A DNA stretch of 62,394 bases. Origin: JAAYJS01 sp964346185 (GTDB taxonomy: Bacteria > Bacillota > Clostridia > Eubacteriales > Eubacteriaceae). A program made the translations under genes and the position numbers. The stretch lies in NCBI GenBank assembly GCA_964346185.1, contig CAYFTR010000007.1:1-62394 (forward strand). Direction: 5' to 3'. The number at the start of each line of letters is the position of its first letter. Within the stretch, counting starts at the first letter, position 1. The notes beneath the pieces are model-generated. The model did no database searches. It was not told where the DNA came from and saw only the letters and a list, made by a program, of their open reading frames with translations. Of the stretch, positions 26,064 to 36,027 are shown in pieces.

Positions 26064-26131
26064 AGGTTTTTGTATCCTTACGGTGATATAAAACCGCTTT
26101 GCGGTCATTCATCAACCGTCAGACGGTTTTG

Positions 26132-29100
26132 TCATTTACTTTTCTTCTTAAGACGCCATGCACCGTAGGCAAACAAAGCACCCGTCACAACAAACAGCAC
26201 CGATCCGATGCCGCCCGTTTTCGGAAAGCTCGCTCGACGATTCAACACTTCCGCCACATTGCCGTCAATAATTCGAATACTGTCGTTAGGCTCGACCAGG
26301 TTCCAAACCGGCTCGTTGTTAACCAATGCCAAGTCCGCCAACACCACGTCTTTAAGTCCCACATAGCCGTTGGGAAATTTGGCTTCCCTAAAGGCATAAC
26401 GCTGTCCGGGTACAAAAATGTCGTCGGTCTTCGCCTGTCCGTAATAGGTTGGTACGGTATTAAGCGGCAAGGCCCCTTCTTTAATTTGAAAGTTTCCGAA
26501 CAGGTCTTCTTGTGTGTCCGCCACGTTGTAAACTTCGAAAATCGCATCGTCGTTAATAATAGGCGTGTGGGTATCATCCACTTTTAAAAAGGTTAAAGAA
26601 TAATATTTATCATTGTATACCACAACTTCCAGGGGTTGTCCCGGTACGGAGTTGGCGGGGTAAACCACCCAGTCCCGAACCGTATCGGGATCCGACCCCA
26701 CCTGTATAACCGTATCGCCGTCGGTAGTTATCGGTCCGATTGATTTATCGGTTCCGCCGTAACCCGGAGGTGCACCGGTTTCTTTTAAATAGTAGGTTCC
26801 CGCTTCTTCAAAGGTAAAGGTCACTACGCCGCCCACATAGGTGCTTTTGTCTTCTACCGGTTGATCGGTTGTTGCGTCGTACAGGGTAAATTTGGCACCC
26901 ACCAAGGTGGTGCCGGGATTTTTTCGGTCGACTTTACGCAACCTGAACTCCGCGTGTTTGGGGATTAAATTTCTGTTGAGAACGGTAATTTTATTGTTGG
27001 CATAGCTGTAGGAAACATCGAACCCGTCGGTGTTTGGCGTGTCGCCGACGGCGGTCTCCATAGCGGTATAAATGAGCGACTCTCCCCGATTATTGTAAGG
27101 GGCAAGATTCTTTAATTCTTTCGTCCAACTCTCCGATTTAAGTATCTGTACGTCGGTAAGTACCGGCGTTGTTTCGTTGCTGCGATAAATATCCACGGTG
27201 ACGTGATCGATGAGCGTTGTATCCGTTTCTTCCCAAATTTTTTCGATGGTAACGGTGTCCCCTTTTACCGAAGGTATCGGAAAATAACGCAAGCCCGATT
27301 CGGGCACGTCGCCTTTGGGTTGCAGGGTGGTTGTCCCGTTGGTTTGGTAGTAATAGTTACCTTCATAACGCGGGTCTTCGGTACGTAAGTGAACCCGATA
27401 ACCGAGGTCCGCCCATTGCCCGTCGCCCAAGTGCAGTCCGACAATTTCAAAGCTGCGTGCTGCTTCGTTGTAGGTTAATTGTACACCGCTTAACAACGAA
27501 TCCGTGACCGGCATGTTGTGGCCATCGTAAATGTTGCCGTCAACACCCAAATGGGTTCCGTCGGAGGCGGCAAGTTTTATATCGCCGTAATCAAAGCTGC
27601 CGTCGGTACCGAAGTCCGGGGTTACCATATTGCCCATAGGGTCGTTCACCTTACCGTTGACCACGGTCGCTTCTTCGTTTTCGGTTTTACCCTGAAGCCT
27701 TAAGTTAATGCTGAAAGCACCGGGTACATTGCCGGGAGCCGCCGTTTTGGATAAAAAGGCATCGGGGTAGTCGACACCGCCCGCAGGGTCGTTGTAATTG
27801 CGCAAATGGTCGCCCTCCGTATAGGCGGTGGGGTAGGTACCCGTTGTGTCGGTCGTATAGGCCACGGGGTTGCCCAACCCCGCAGGGTTCACGTAGCCCG
27901 GGCTTGTAAGTTCGGGTAAAACCGCTTTCTGCAAGGTCAGGGTAAACGCTCCCGGAGGTAATGTCGCCCCCTGGGCGGGGTTGTATGTAATGCCGTAGGT
28001 TTCAAAGTCCGCAAAGTTTACGGTTAGAGTTGTGCCGTTTCCGTCTTCCAGGCACACCTGCAGTTCCGTCAGATCCAAGGGGGTACCTTCATCTAAATAC
28101 AGGTTGGCATCCCGACAAATTTCCCAGGCAACGACGTTGTTCAGATCAAAGGGTGCTGGCAACACCCGAACGGTTTTAGTTTCGGCCTGGTTGTTGTAAC
28201 GCGCGGTAACGATGAGTAATTTATCCGCCGGTTGCGACGGAATATTTACCATGTAGTATCCGGCGGCGTCGGTTTGGGTATATCCCAAAAGGTTGCCGTT
28301 GACATCTCGCACTTCGATAAGGGCATTGGTCGACGCCGTACCGCTAACCATAGTACTGGTTGTGTTAACGGGGTTTACCGTACGCAAGCGTGTGTAGGGA
28401 AAGCTGAGAACCGCTTCAGCGCGAACATCGTTTATGACTTTAAGCTGAGCCGCTACACAGTAATGATCGTAGGTATCGTCCACAATGGGTGTAATAAATT
28501 CGAATATTTGAGGATCTCGACCTGATTGAATACGCCAATATTCGCCGGTATCGACTTCATAGTTAAAATTATTGTCATAAACAGGTGGTCCTAATCCCGG
28601 CGAAGGCGCAAAAACCATTGTATAATCGAGATAATCTCGACTTTCATTGTAGGTTACTCGCCAAGTTATTGTGTTGTCTTCATTTCGAGTTCCGGTTATG
28701 GAACATAAACCCTCGGCTTGTTGGTTCGGCAACATGTGCAAATTTACATGGGTGGTGCCGGGTTCAAAGGTTCCCGTAGTTACGGGCAGGTAGCCCGTGT
28801 GCTCCAAAACCAGATGGTAGCGGTCGGGTGTAATGTCGTAAAATGCATAGGTACCCGAAGTGCCGGTTACGCCTGCGGCAACGGGGGTATCCCCCGACAT
28901 TAGGGTGACGGTAACGCCCTCCAGCAAATCTTGATTGATGGCGTCACTTACCTTAACCGTCAAGCTGTTGACAGGGGTAGCTTCCAATACCAGGTTTTGC
29001 TCGATTACCTGTCCCGAAGTGGTAAAATTTAAGGTTGCGGGCGGCAAGGGGTAGTAGCTTTCCAGCCCGGAGCCGTAGATATGTAATTTATATTCGGTAA

Positions 29101-29866
29101 TAAGCAAGTCCGTTACGGTGACCGTTGCTGTCGCTTGCCCCGAGGGCACAAGTGCCGCAGGTACGGGGTACACCTTGGTATGGTCCGCCGTGGACACCAG
29201 CTCCACATGGATGTTGTCCGGTAAAGGGGTACCGTCGGCGGTCGATAAGTTTATAACTGCCGTACCGCTTTCGTAGGTATTAGGCATTGCTATCGGTGCT
29301 TTTTGCAAGTCCGCCGGGGGCATACCAATTAAGGCACTTTCCGGTATGATCATCTGTGCCTTGTTGACAGCCCCTTGAAAGGTAACCGGAGTTGTCGTAC
29401 TTTCTTTTCCTACAATAACCGCCGGCCATACATCCAAGGTTAGGGTGGGGTTGTTTGTCATCGCCGCTTTGGTTAAGTAGGTACGAAACCTCAAGGTTTC
29501 CGTGTAGTTTCCGATATCTCTCACTCGATGGTAGTAGTAAAAATCCCTTCCGTTGCCAACTTCCCCGATTCGTGTAAAGCCTTCGGTTTGAAAATCCGCA
29601 AGGGTAACGGGTTCGTAGTCCTCCGGGATATGCAGGGCCATGTAAGCTCTGGTATTGGCAACACTGCCGGTTTCTATCACTTTTAAGGTCCAGTCGATAT
29701 AGCTGCCGTCGGCCGATTGCGCGCCGCTCCACAAAAAGTTGCCGTAGCCGCCAACCAATTGTGTGCCGCCACTTTGTGCCTGTACGGCGGGTGCCGTCAA
29801 CAACATTACAAAAAATATCATAAAGATGATCGGAAAGATGATCGGTTTTATTGTTGTTTGTTTCAT
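26132..29866 (-). CDS. Large LPXTG-type surface adhesin / pilus tip protein (FPKTG)
   Basis: This is a surface protein of 1244 residues with a signal peptide ending near AVQAQS (about 30). The middle includes carboxypeptidase-regulatory-like beta-sandwich repeats (about 300-380: VTVTLMSGDTPVAAGVTGTSGTYAFYDI; about 490-570: IEVRDVNGNLLGYTQTDAAGYYMV). C-terminal Cna-B-like domains follow (about 880-1090: TVTIEKIWEETD, VGAKFTLYDATT with E-box YYLKETGAPPGY), and the protein ends with sorting signal FPKTGG, a membrane helix and KKKSK. By size and position between backbone pilin and sortases it is the likely tip adhesin, although no von Willebrand A domain was seen. A ribosome site AGGTGAT precedes the ATG. 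Confidence 0.88.
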   Translation of the reverse strand: MKQTTIKPIIFPIIFMIFFVMLLTAPAVQAQSGGTQLVGGYGNFLWSGAQSADGSYIDWTLKVIETGSVANTRAYMALHIPEDYEPVTLADFQTEGFTRIGEVGNGRDFYYYHRVRDIGNYTETLRFRTYLTKAAMTNNPTLTLDVWPAVIVGKESTTTPVTFQGAVNKAQMIIPESALIGMPPADLQKAPIAMPNTYESGTAVINLSTADGTPLPDNIHVELVSTADHTKVYPVPAALVPSGQATATVTVTDLLITEYKLHIYGSGLESYYPLPPATLNFTTSGQVIEQNLVLEATPVNSLTVKVSDAINQDLLEGVTVTLMSGDTPVAAGVTGTSGTYAFYDITPDRYHLVLEHTGYLPVTTGTFEPGTTHVNLHMLPNQQAEGLCSITGTRNEDNTITWRVTYNESRDYLDYTMVFAPSPGLGPPVYDNNFNYEVDTGEYWRIQSGRDPQIFEFITPIVDDTYDHYCVAAQLKVINDVRAEAVLSFPYTRLRTVNPVNTTSTMVSGTASTNALIEVRDVNGNLLGYTQTDAAGYYMVNIPSQPADKLLIVTARYNNQAETKTVRVLPAPFDLNNVVAWEICRDANLYLDEGTPLDLTELQVCLEDGNGTTLTVNFADFETYGITYNPAQGATLPPGAFTLTLQKAVLPELTSPGYVNPAGLGNPVAYTTDTTGTYPTAYTEGDHLRNYNDPAGGVDYPDAFLSKTAAPGNVPGAFSINLRLQGKTENEEATVVNGKVNDPMGNMVTPDFGTDGSFDYGDIKLAASDGTHLGVDGNIYDGHNMPVTDSLLSGVQLTYNEAARSFEIVGLHLGDGQWADLGYRVHLRTEDPRYEGNYYYQTNGTTTLQPKGDVPESGLRYFPIPSVKGDTVTIEKIWEETDTTLIDHVTVDIYRSNETTPVLTDVQILKSESWTKELKNLAPYNNRGESLIYTAMETAVGDTPNTDGFDVSYSYANNKITVLNRNLIPKHAEFRLRKVDRKNPGTTLVGAKFTLYDATTDQPVEDKSTYVGGVVTFTFEEAGTYYLKETGAPPGYGGTDKSIGPITTDGDTVIQVGSDPDTVRDWVVYPANSVPGQPLEVVVYNDKYYSLTFLKVDDTHTPIINDDAIFEVYNVADTQEDLFGNFQIKEGALPLNTVPTYYGQAKTDDIFVPGQRYAFREAKFPNGYVGLKDVVLADLALVNNEPVWNLVEPNDSIRIIDGNVAEVLNRRASFPKTGGIGSVLFVVTGALFAYGAWRLKKKSK

Positions 29867-30008
29867 AGATCACCTGTCATTGCGATGAATACCATCTAAC
29901 AATTATTGCCTTTCGTTAATGTCGGTCATCACCGACCGCCTGTTCTAAAACACTATCCCAAGGACTTTTATCTGAAAGACCTTCGGATAAGGTTTTAATT
30001 TCTATGAA

Positions 30009-30036
30009 AACGGGCGAAGAAACCCCTCGCCCGTTG
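30009..30036 (-). terminator. Terminator / attenuator after the backbone pilin gene
   Basis: ACGGGCGA (30010-30017) pairs with TCGCCCGT (30027-30034) and TTTTC follows on the minus strand. It lies about 20 bases after the pilin stop. The next gene begins 140 bases on without an obvious promoter, so partial read-through would give more backbone than tip protein. Confidence 0.75.
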
Positions 30037-30053
30037 TCTGTTTTTAAGTTTCT

Positions 30054-31694
30054 TTATATGTCTTTTGCGTTTCTTTTCTTTTTAAGATTGTATGCCGTTG
30101 TTACAATGACCAACCCGGCAAGTACAAACAATACGGAGCCGATACCGCCGGTTTGAGGAATCGCCACCTTTTTGTTTTGAATGGTCATAGCAGCATCGGT
30201 GTAGCTTGTTTTTGTAACGGTAAAAGTAAAAGGTTCCAACATTCTGACGTAACCGTCGGGTGCTTTTACTTCCTGTAAAGCATAGGTGCCGTCTTGGGTA
30301 ACGGTAATGCCGTCTGCAGCTACCTGCTGACCTTGCAGACCTTTAAATTCAAAGCTGCCGTCTGCGGAGGATAAGAGGTAAATGGTATCGCCTGCTTGCG
30401 GCAAATTGCTTTCGGAAGTTGCGGTGCCGTCGGCAGCCGTTGCAAATTTACCTGCGGCAAGTGCATCGGCATTGCTGTCCAACAACGCCTGCGTCCATTT
30501 CATTTCTACTCCCGTTGTGCCCGCCACATCCACGTGGAGGGTAAATACCGCTCCGGCCAAGCCTTGGGCTTCCGTACCGACCCCCAGTTTGTCAAAGAGT
30601 TTACCGCCCGTCCATACGCCGGGGTTGGTGGTCGGGGTGTCCGATCCGGTGACGCCGTGGCCGTTGTTGTAGTCCAGGGTAACGGTGTTGGGGATCACTT
30701 GTCCCGGGGTTGCCGTTTCGTTAATGGCTGTGGTAAAAGTCAATTGCAGTTTGGCATCGCCGATCAATGCACCGTCGGCATGGGCTGCCGCCAGTTTTTG
30801 CAACCCGACTTTGGTAAATTGTATTTTTACCGTTGCACCGGCAGAACCGACAGCGGGTTCCGTTGCAAAGTAATCCACACCGGCTTTGTTGTAATCGAAA
30901 GCGGTTCCCGTATCTTTTACCATTTCCGTTCCGTCGAGTGTTACGGCAAGATCACCGGTATAGTCGAGAGCGGCATTCAGGGTATCGGTTAAGTCAAATT
31001 GGGTGTATTCGCCGATCCCTACGGGAATGCTTGTGTAAGTAATCCAGGTTATATCTGCACCAGCATTGGCGGTATCTTCGTTATTACCGACGGTCGTTAC
31101 GTCCTTTTCCACTTCCGGAGGACCGGCTTCTATATTTTTAGGGTAAACATAAAGAACTTTTTTAAAGCCGTTAAGACCGGTGGTCGGGTCGTTGTCCCCG
31201 ACAGGTAAAGCAATACCGAAGGGTACCGCGGCGGAGTCCGTAACGGTAGTGGGCGTGTTTTCGATAAACCAATAATAACCTGCCGCCATTGCCGGTATCG
31301 TCACTTCACCCTCCGCATTGGTAGCCGCGGTTACGGTGCCGGCTTCTCCTGTGCCGACCAACGTTTGAACCTGTTCGACGGTTTTGTAAGAGGCGGGGGT
31401 CGCTTTCATGGTGTTGTATTGGTCTTCGGTGATACTCCAATAAGTAAAGGTAATGTTCGAAATACGACCGGATTCCAGTCCGAAAACGCTGTTCCAGTCC
31501 GCGGAACTGATTGCGTCACCGTCGTGATCGACGGGAAAGTTTGTTAAATTCGGCAGTTTAACCTTTGTAATGACTACGTCCGTCGCGGGGTATTCACTAA
31601 GCTCCGACGCGCTCTGTGCCCATACGGAAGGTGCGACAAGTGCCATTATTATGAGCACTGCCAACACCGTGCCTACGTATTTTTTTCTTCTCAT
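30054..31694 (-). CDS. Backbone pilin (SpaA/FctA type, IPQTG sorting signal)
   Basis: The protein has 546 residues. A signal peptide ends near VWAQS (about 28). The pilin motif, whose Lys is the acceptor for polymerisation, is VLYVYPKN at about 185-192, an immunoglobulin-like middle domain follows (about 200-350), and a Cna-B domain ends in the E-box YALQEVKAPDGY (about 485-496). The sorting signal is IPQTGG, followed by a membrane helix and KKKRNAKDI. Pilin motif, E-box and sorting signal together identify the major shaft subunit of a sortase-assembled pilus. It is the first gene of the locus, with a good ribosome site (AAAAGGAGAA). Confidence 0.93.
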   Translation of the reverse strand: MRRKKYVGTVLAVLIIMALVAPSVWAQSASELSEYPATDVVITKVKLPNLTNFPVDHDGDAISSADWNSVFGLESGRISNITFTYWSITEDQYNTMKATPASYKTVEQVQTLVGTGEAGTVTAATNAEGEVTIPAMAAGYYWFIENTPTTVTDSAAVPFGIALPVGDNDPTTGLNGFKKVLYVYPKNIEAGPPEVEKDVTTVGNNEDTANAGADITWITYTSIPVGIGEYTQFDLTDTLNAALDYTGDLAVTLDGTEMVKDTGTAFDYNKAGVDYFATEPAVGSAGATVKIQFTKVGLQKLAAAHADGALIGDAKLQLTFTTAINETATPGQVIPNTVTLDYNNGHGVTGSDTPTTNPGVWTGGKLFDKLGVGTEAQGLAGAVFTLHVDVAGTTGVEMKWTQALLDSNADALAAGKFATAADGTATSESNLPQAGDTIYLLSSADGSFEFKGLQGQQVAADGITVTQDGTYALQEVKAPDGYVRMLEPFTFTVTKTSYTDAAMTIQNKKVAIPQTGGIGSVLFVLAGLVIVTTAYNLKKKRNAKDI

Positions 31695-32365
31695 GCATAC
31701 TTCTCCTTTTTTGTTTTACCCAGTTTACCGGTATCAACCGGCGATACCGCCAAGTTATAAGACCGCGGCACCTTTTGCTTTTGTATTGACATGCTGTCAG
31801 CGACACCATAAAGCTTCGGTATGTTTATAAAGAAACGTTAAACCATGTACCTTCTTTGAAAATAATTATAAAAATAACAGCCATCGCTTTACGCTAGTCT
31901 GTTTCTAAAAGTTTGACGGTACAAGTATAGTTCTGAGATAATTTCAGTATAGTAGATTGACTCAAAATTAGCAAGCAATTTAATCATTATTCCTGTAAAG
32001 CAATTTTAATATTCTTTTGTTTTTTTATAATTTTATAGTGTCGTTCGGAGAACTCGTCTCGCGTAGTTGTCGATAAAATCTTCAACTACCTGTTAAGGCT
32101 TTGTCTTTCAGCATTGGGAAACTTTTATCACCCATACTATGCTTTGTATAAAGTGGCGGCAAAATGCTGTCTCATCTATGCTTAAAGAAATAAGCCCGGC
32201 ACAGATCGCAAAGTAAATCACATAAAAATCGCGTGTTTGAATGAAACGGGTTCGCAGTGTCCAGATGAAAAACGTCGTCGTTTTCGGCAAACGATATCGG
32301 CTTAATAATAAAGCTTTTTCTGTACAACTGACAAAACGCTGTTTTTTTAAACCACCGTAACTATA
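31695..32365. other. Intergenic region upstream of the pilus locus
   Basis: About 670 bases without a supportable gene. It holds the probable pilin promoter at 31946-31974, a 5' leader of about 245 bases with a hairpin (GGTATC/GATACC arms at about 31734-31758) just upstream of the pilin ribosome site, and a small inverted repeat GTAGTTG/CAACTAC (32063-32069, 32083-32089). The remainder shows nothing I recognise. Confidence 0.5.
31946..31974 (-). promoter_or_regulatory. Probable sigma-A promoter of the pilus locus
   Basis: TTGCTA (31969-31974) and TATACT (31946-31951) on the minus strand are 17 bases apart. A second TATACT at 31924-31929 lacks a matching -35. Confidence 0.65.
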
Positions 32366-32396
32366 AAAGACGCCGCAAGCATATTGCAACGTCTTT
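32366..32396 (-). terminator. Terminator of the serC-serA-DUF1015 operon
   Basis: AAAGACG (32366-32372) pairs with CGTCTTT (32390-32396), with an inner GCAA/TTGC stem. On the minus strand TTTTAT follows. It lies 12 bases after the DUF1015 stop. Confidence 0.82.
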
Positions 32397-32407
32397 ATAT
32401 ATCAATA

Positions 32408-33649
32408 CTATTTTAAATAGTGGATAAACAAGCCGCTTCTGAGTTTCGGCTCAAACCATGTAGACTTCGGCGGCATGAGTGCGTCGGCATCCGCAATGGC
32501 CATCAGCTCATCGATTTCGGTGGGATACATGGCAAAGGCCACCCGCATATCCTCGGATACGCGTCGTTCCAATTCTTCCAGCCCCCGTATGCCGCCGACA
32601 AAATCAACGCGGTTGTCGGTTCTGGGGTCTTTAATACCCAGTATCGGTTGCAGCAAGTTGTTTTGCAGTACGGCAACATCTAAACTTTCGACGGGATCTT
32701 CTGTTTTGTAACTGCCTTCTTTTGCTTTGAGTTGATACCAGGAGCCGTCGAGATACATGCCGAATTCCCCTTTATTTTTGGGACGGTAAATGCCGCCGGC
32801 AATTTTTCGGACCGCAAAGTTTTCTTTTACTTTTTCTAAGAAATCATCGACGGAATGACCGTTTAAATCTTTCACCACGCGGTTGTAGTCCATAATTTGC
32901 AATTGATTGTCGGGAAATGCCACAGCCAAAAAGTAATTAAACTCTTCCTCTCCCGTGTAGTCGGGGTGCGCGTCCCGTCTCATTTGACCGACACGCACGG
33001 CGGAGGCACTTCTGTGGTGTCCGTCGGCGATATAAAGTTCGGGTACGGTTTTAAACGTTGTAACCAAAGCCGCGATATCTTTCGCATCGTCGATAACCCA
33101 AGTGCGGTGGGTAATGCCGTCCTCCGAGGTGAAGTCCACCTCCGGGTTCGCCGCCTTTAATCGGTGGATGATTTGATCGATCTCTTCCTTGTGGCGATAG
33201 GTTAAAAAGATGGGACCGGTATGGGCGTCCAGAGCGTCAACGTGACAGATACGGTCCTGTTCCTTATCCGATCGGGTTTTTTCGTGCTTTTTAATGGTAT
33301 TGTTCAGATACTCGTCAACAGATACACAGCACACCAATCCGATTTGGCTTCTGCCGTCCATTACCAATTCGTAAAGGTACAGGCAGGGAGCTTCGTCCTG
33401 TTTCATAATGCCGCGATCAATCAAGCGATTTAAATTGCGTACCGCCTGACGGTAAACCGCCGGGTCGTGCAGATCGATACGCCGATCCATGGTGGTTTCC
33501 GGTCTATCCACCCGTAAAAAGGTGTCATAATTACCGTAAGCCGCTTTGGCGGCTTCTTCCCTGTTGTACACGTCGTAGGGCAGTGCCGCTACGTCACCGG
33601 CTTTTTCCGGTATGGGACGCAAAGCGCGAAAGGGTCTAATGGTTGCCAT
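32408..33649 (-). CDS. DUF1015 family protein linked to serine biosynthesis
   Basis: The 413-residue protein matches DUF1015: it begins with IRPFRALRPIPEKAGDVAALPYDVYNREEA (about 4-33) and carries IADGHHRSASAVRVGQ near 210 and a C-terminal FEPKLRSGLFIHYL. The function of DUF1015 is not established to my knowledge. The gene follows serA after nine bases and serC precedes serA, an arrangement common in Firmicutes, so a role with serine or phosphoserine is likely. DGHHR resembles the ParB/sulfiredoxin-fold motif of free serine kinases such as SbnI and SerK; this is a weak, untested resemblance. No serB is present in the window. Confidence 0.85.
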   Translation of the reverse strand: MATIRPFRALRPIPEKAGDVAALPYDVYNREEAAKAAYGNYDTFLRVDRPETTMDRRIDLHDPAVYRQAVRNLNRLIDRGIMKQDEAPCLYLYELVMDGRSQIGLVCCVSVDEYLNNTIKKHEKTRSDKEQDRICHVDALDAHTGPIFLTYRHKEEIDQIIHRLKAANPEVDFTSEDGITHRTWVIDDAKDIAALVTTFKTVPELYIADGHHRSASAVRVGQMRRDAHPDYTGEEEFNYFLAVAFPDNQLQIMDYNRVVKDLNGHSVDDFLEKVKENFAVRKIAGGIYRPKNKGEFGMYLDGSWYQLKAKEGSYKTEDPVESLDVAVLQNNLLQPILGIKDPRTDNRVDFVGGIRGLEELERRVSEDMRVAFAMYPTEIDELMAIADADALMPPKSTWFEPKLRSGLFIHYLK

Positions 33650-33658
33650 TGTTTACTC

Positions 33659-34840
33659 CTATTTGATTAAACGGGCACGCACAACGCCTTCGATGTTCTG
33701 CAATGCCGCTTTGAGTTCCAAATCGACTTCGGAGTCGACATCAATCATGGTGTACGCCCACTCACCCTTGTTTTTATTGGTTAAGTCGGAGATATTAATG
33801 TTTTGTTTTGCCAATACCGCTGTAATTTGCCCGATCATATTGGGGATATTGCGATGGTTGACGGTAATGCGGTGCACGCTGTTGCAGACACCCATATCGC
33901 AATCGGGGTAGTTGACGGAATTTTTAATATTGCCGTTAACAAGATAGTCCATCATTTGGTCGACAACCATGGTGGCGGAGTTCTCTTCGCTTTCCGGGGT
34001 CGATGCACCCAGGTGCGGAATATTAACGGTATTGGGCAGACCGAGGGTTTCCGTTTCGGGGAAGTCCACAACATAACGGGAAACCGTGCCGTCATCCAGG
34101 GCGGTTTTAAGTGCCGCCAAGTCCACCAGGCCGCCCCTTGCCATGTTGATCAGACGCAGACCTTTGTTGGCAACGGAAAGCAGGTCGGCATTTACGTAGT
34201 TTTTCGTTTCTTCCATTAAGGGTATATGTAAGGAGATGTAATCGCAATTTCTGAAGAGCGCTTCGATACTTGCCGACCGTTTAACTTTTCTGCTTAAACC
34301 CCAAGCGTTTTCAATTGATATAAAAGGGTCGAAGCCGTAAACTTTCATGCCGAAGTCTACCGCCATGTTGGCGACAAGAACGCCGATAGCCCCGAGACCT
34401 ACAACGCCCATTTTTTTACCATAAAGTTCGGGACCTACAAAGGCTTTTTTGCCTTTTTCCACGCTGGCGGCAATGTTTTCTTTATCTTCCTGTGCTTTAA
34501 CCCAATCGATACCTTCCAGTACTTTCCGTGAGGAAATCAACATAGCCAAGGCAACCAGCTCCTTAACGGCGTTGGCATTGGCACCGGGCGCATTGCAAAC
34601 CACAATGCCTTGCTCCGAACAACGGGCAACAGGTATGTTGTTGACACCAGCACCGGCACGGCCGATGTATTTAATATTGGGGGAGAAGTTCATATCGTGC
34701 ATTTTAGCGGAACGCACCAATATCGCATCGGGATGTTCTTCGTTATCGTCGACGATAAAATTATCCGTGAGCAATTTTAAGCCTTTGGGTGAAATGTTGT
34801 TTAAGGTTTTAACTTTATAGTTCTTTTTTAAATTAATCAT
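33659..34840 (-). CDS. serA: D-3-phosphoglycerate dehydrogenase
   Basis: The protein has about 393 residues from the second in-frame ATG, which has AGAAAGAG upstream. It has the 2-hydroxyacid dehydrogenase layout: substrate domain, NAD-binding GVVGLGAIGVLVANMAVD (about 142-159), catalytic Arg in INMARGGLVD, Glu region and His in IPHLGASTPESEENSA, and a C-terminal ACT domain (about 320-393) typical for serine feedback regulation. It oxidises 3-phosphoglycerate to 3-phosphohydroxypyruvate, the first step of serine synthesis. It sits 98 bases after serC and nine before the DUF1015 gene. Confidence 0.95.
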   Translation of the reverse strand: MINLKKNYKVKTLNNISPKGLKLLTDNFIVDDNEEHPDAILVRSAKMHDMNFSPNIKYIGRAGAGVNNIPVARCSEQGIVVCNAPGANANAVKELVALAMLISSRKVLEGIDWVKAQEDKENIAASVEKGKKAFVGPELYGKKMGVVGLGAIGVLVANMAVDFGMKVYGFDPFISIENAWGLSRKVKRSASIEALFRNCDYISLHIPLMEETKNYVNADLLSVANKGLRLINMARGGLVDLAALKTALDDGTVSRYVVDFPETETLGLPNTVNIPHLGASTPESEENSATMVVDQMMDYLVNGNIKNSVNYPDCDMGVCNSVHRITVNHRNIPNMIGQITAVLAKQNINISDLTNKNKGEWAYTMIDVDSEVDLELKAALQNIEGVVRARLIK

Positions 34841-34938
34841 TTTTTCTCTTTCTGCCATAGCAAACGCCGGCCAACTTCGATACGAACCCGGTTTTACTAT
34901 GCGCTGAATTAATAATGATGACGGTTTAAAACGTCTTC

Positions 34939-36027
34939 TTAGCTGTTTGCCGTTTCAAATTTTTTCATAAAATCGATTAATGCGTCGATTCCCGCCATAG
35001 GCATGGCGTTGTAAATACTGGCACGCATGCCGCCGACGGAACGGTGACCTTTAAGGTTTTCCAAGCCCGCTTTTTTTGCTTCTTTCACAAAGTGAGCATC
35101 CAATTCGGCGTCGCCCGTAATAAAGGGGACATTCATGATGGAGCGATCTTCCGCCGCAACCGTGCCTTTGTACAATTGACTGTTGTCAATAAAGTCGTAA
35201 AGTTTGTTTGCCTTTTCTTTATTGAGTGCTTCAATAGCCGGGATACCGCCCATTTTCTTTAACCACTTGTAAACCAGACCGCAAATGTAAATGCTGTAAC
35301 AGGGCGGTGTGTTGTATTTGGAATCGCCCTCTGAATGGGTTTGGTAGTTGAGCATGGTCGGGGTGATATCCATTGCCGTACCGATTAAGTCTTTACGGAT
35401 AATGGCCACACACACACCGGAGGGACCCATGTTTTTTTGAGCACCGGCATAGATCAGACCGAATTTGGAAACATCGTAAACTTCCGACAAGATGTTGGAG
35501 GACATGTCCCCCACCAGGGGAATGTTTGAAGCCGAGGGCAAGCCGTTCGGTTTAAAACGTGTTCCGTAAATAGTGTTGTTGACGCAAATGTGAATGTAAT
35601 CGGCGTCTTTTCTGAAGTCTTCTTCGGACAGCTTAGGAATGTAGGAGAATGTCTCCGCTTCGGAGGAAGCCACCACCTTTGCGTCGCCGTAACGAGCAGC
35701 TTCTTTATAAGCTTTTTTTGCCCAAGATCCGGTTAAAACATAATCGGCTTTTCCCGAACCCGTCATCAAATTGAGGGGTACCATAGCAAATTGTGTGGAA
35801 GCGCCGCCTTGTAAAAATAAAATCTCGTAGCTATCCGGAACGGCCATCAACTCTTTTAAGGTTGTTTTGGCTTCTTCCTGGATATCTCCGTAAACCGCTG
35901 AACGATGGCTCATCTCCATGACGGACATGCCCGCATCTTTGTAATTCAGCATTTCCTTTGCTGCGGTTTGCAGCACTTCTTCGGGCAGAGCCGAGGGGCC
36001 GGCCGAGAAGTTGAATACTCTGTTCAT
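34939..36027 (-). CDS. serC: Phosphoserine aminotransferase
   Basis: This is a 362-residue class V PLP aminotransferase beginning NRVFNFSAGPSALPEEVL, with the PLP Lys in LIYAGAQKNMGPSGV near 198 and HRSVGGMRASIYNAM near the C-terminus, all hallmarks of SerC. It converts phosphohydroxypyruvate and glutamate to phosphoserine. It is the first gene of serC-serA-DUF1015, with AAAGGAG before the ATG. Confidence 0.96.
   Translation of the reverse strand: MNRVFNFSAGPSALPEEVLQTAAKEMLNYKDAGMSVMEMSHRSAVYGDIQEEAKTTLKELMAVPDSYEILFLQGGASTQFAMVPLNLMTGSGKADYVLTGSWAKKAYKEAARYGDAKVVASSEAETFSYIPKLSEEDFRKDADYIHICVNNTIYGTRFKPNGLPSASNIPLVGDMSSNILSEVYDVSKFGLIYAGAQKNMGPSGVCVAIIRKDLIGTAMDITPTMLNYQTHSEGDSKYNTPPCYSIYICGLVYKWLKKMGGIPAIEALNKEKANKLYDFIDNSQLYKGTVAAEDRSIMNVPFITGDAELDAHFVKEAKKAGLENLKGHRSVGGMRASIYNAMPMAGIDALIDFMKKFETANS

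Noticed and set aside
32108..32389. 93-codon open frame in the pilus/serine intergenic region
   Set aside because: It would start with TTG within the operon terminator hairpin, has no ribosome site and shows no recognisable pattern.
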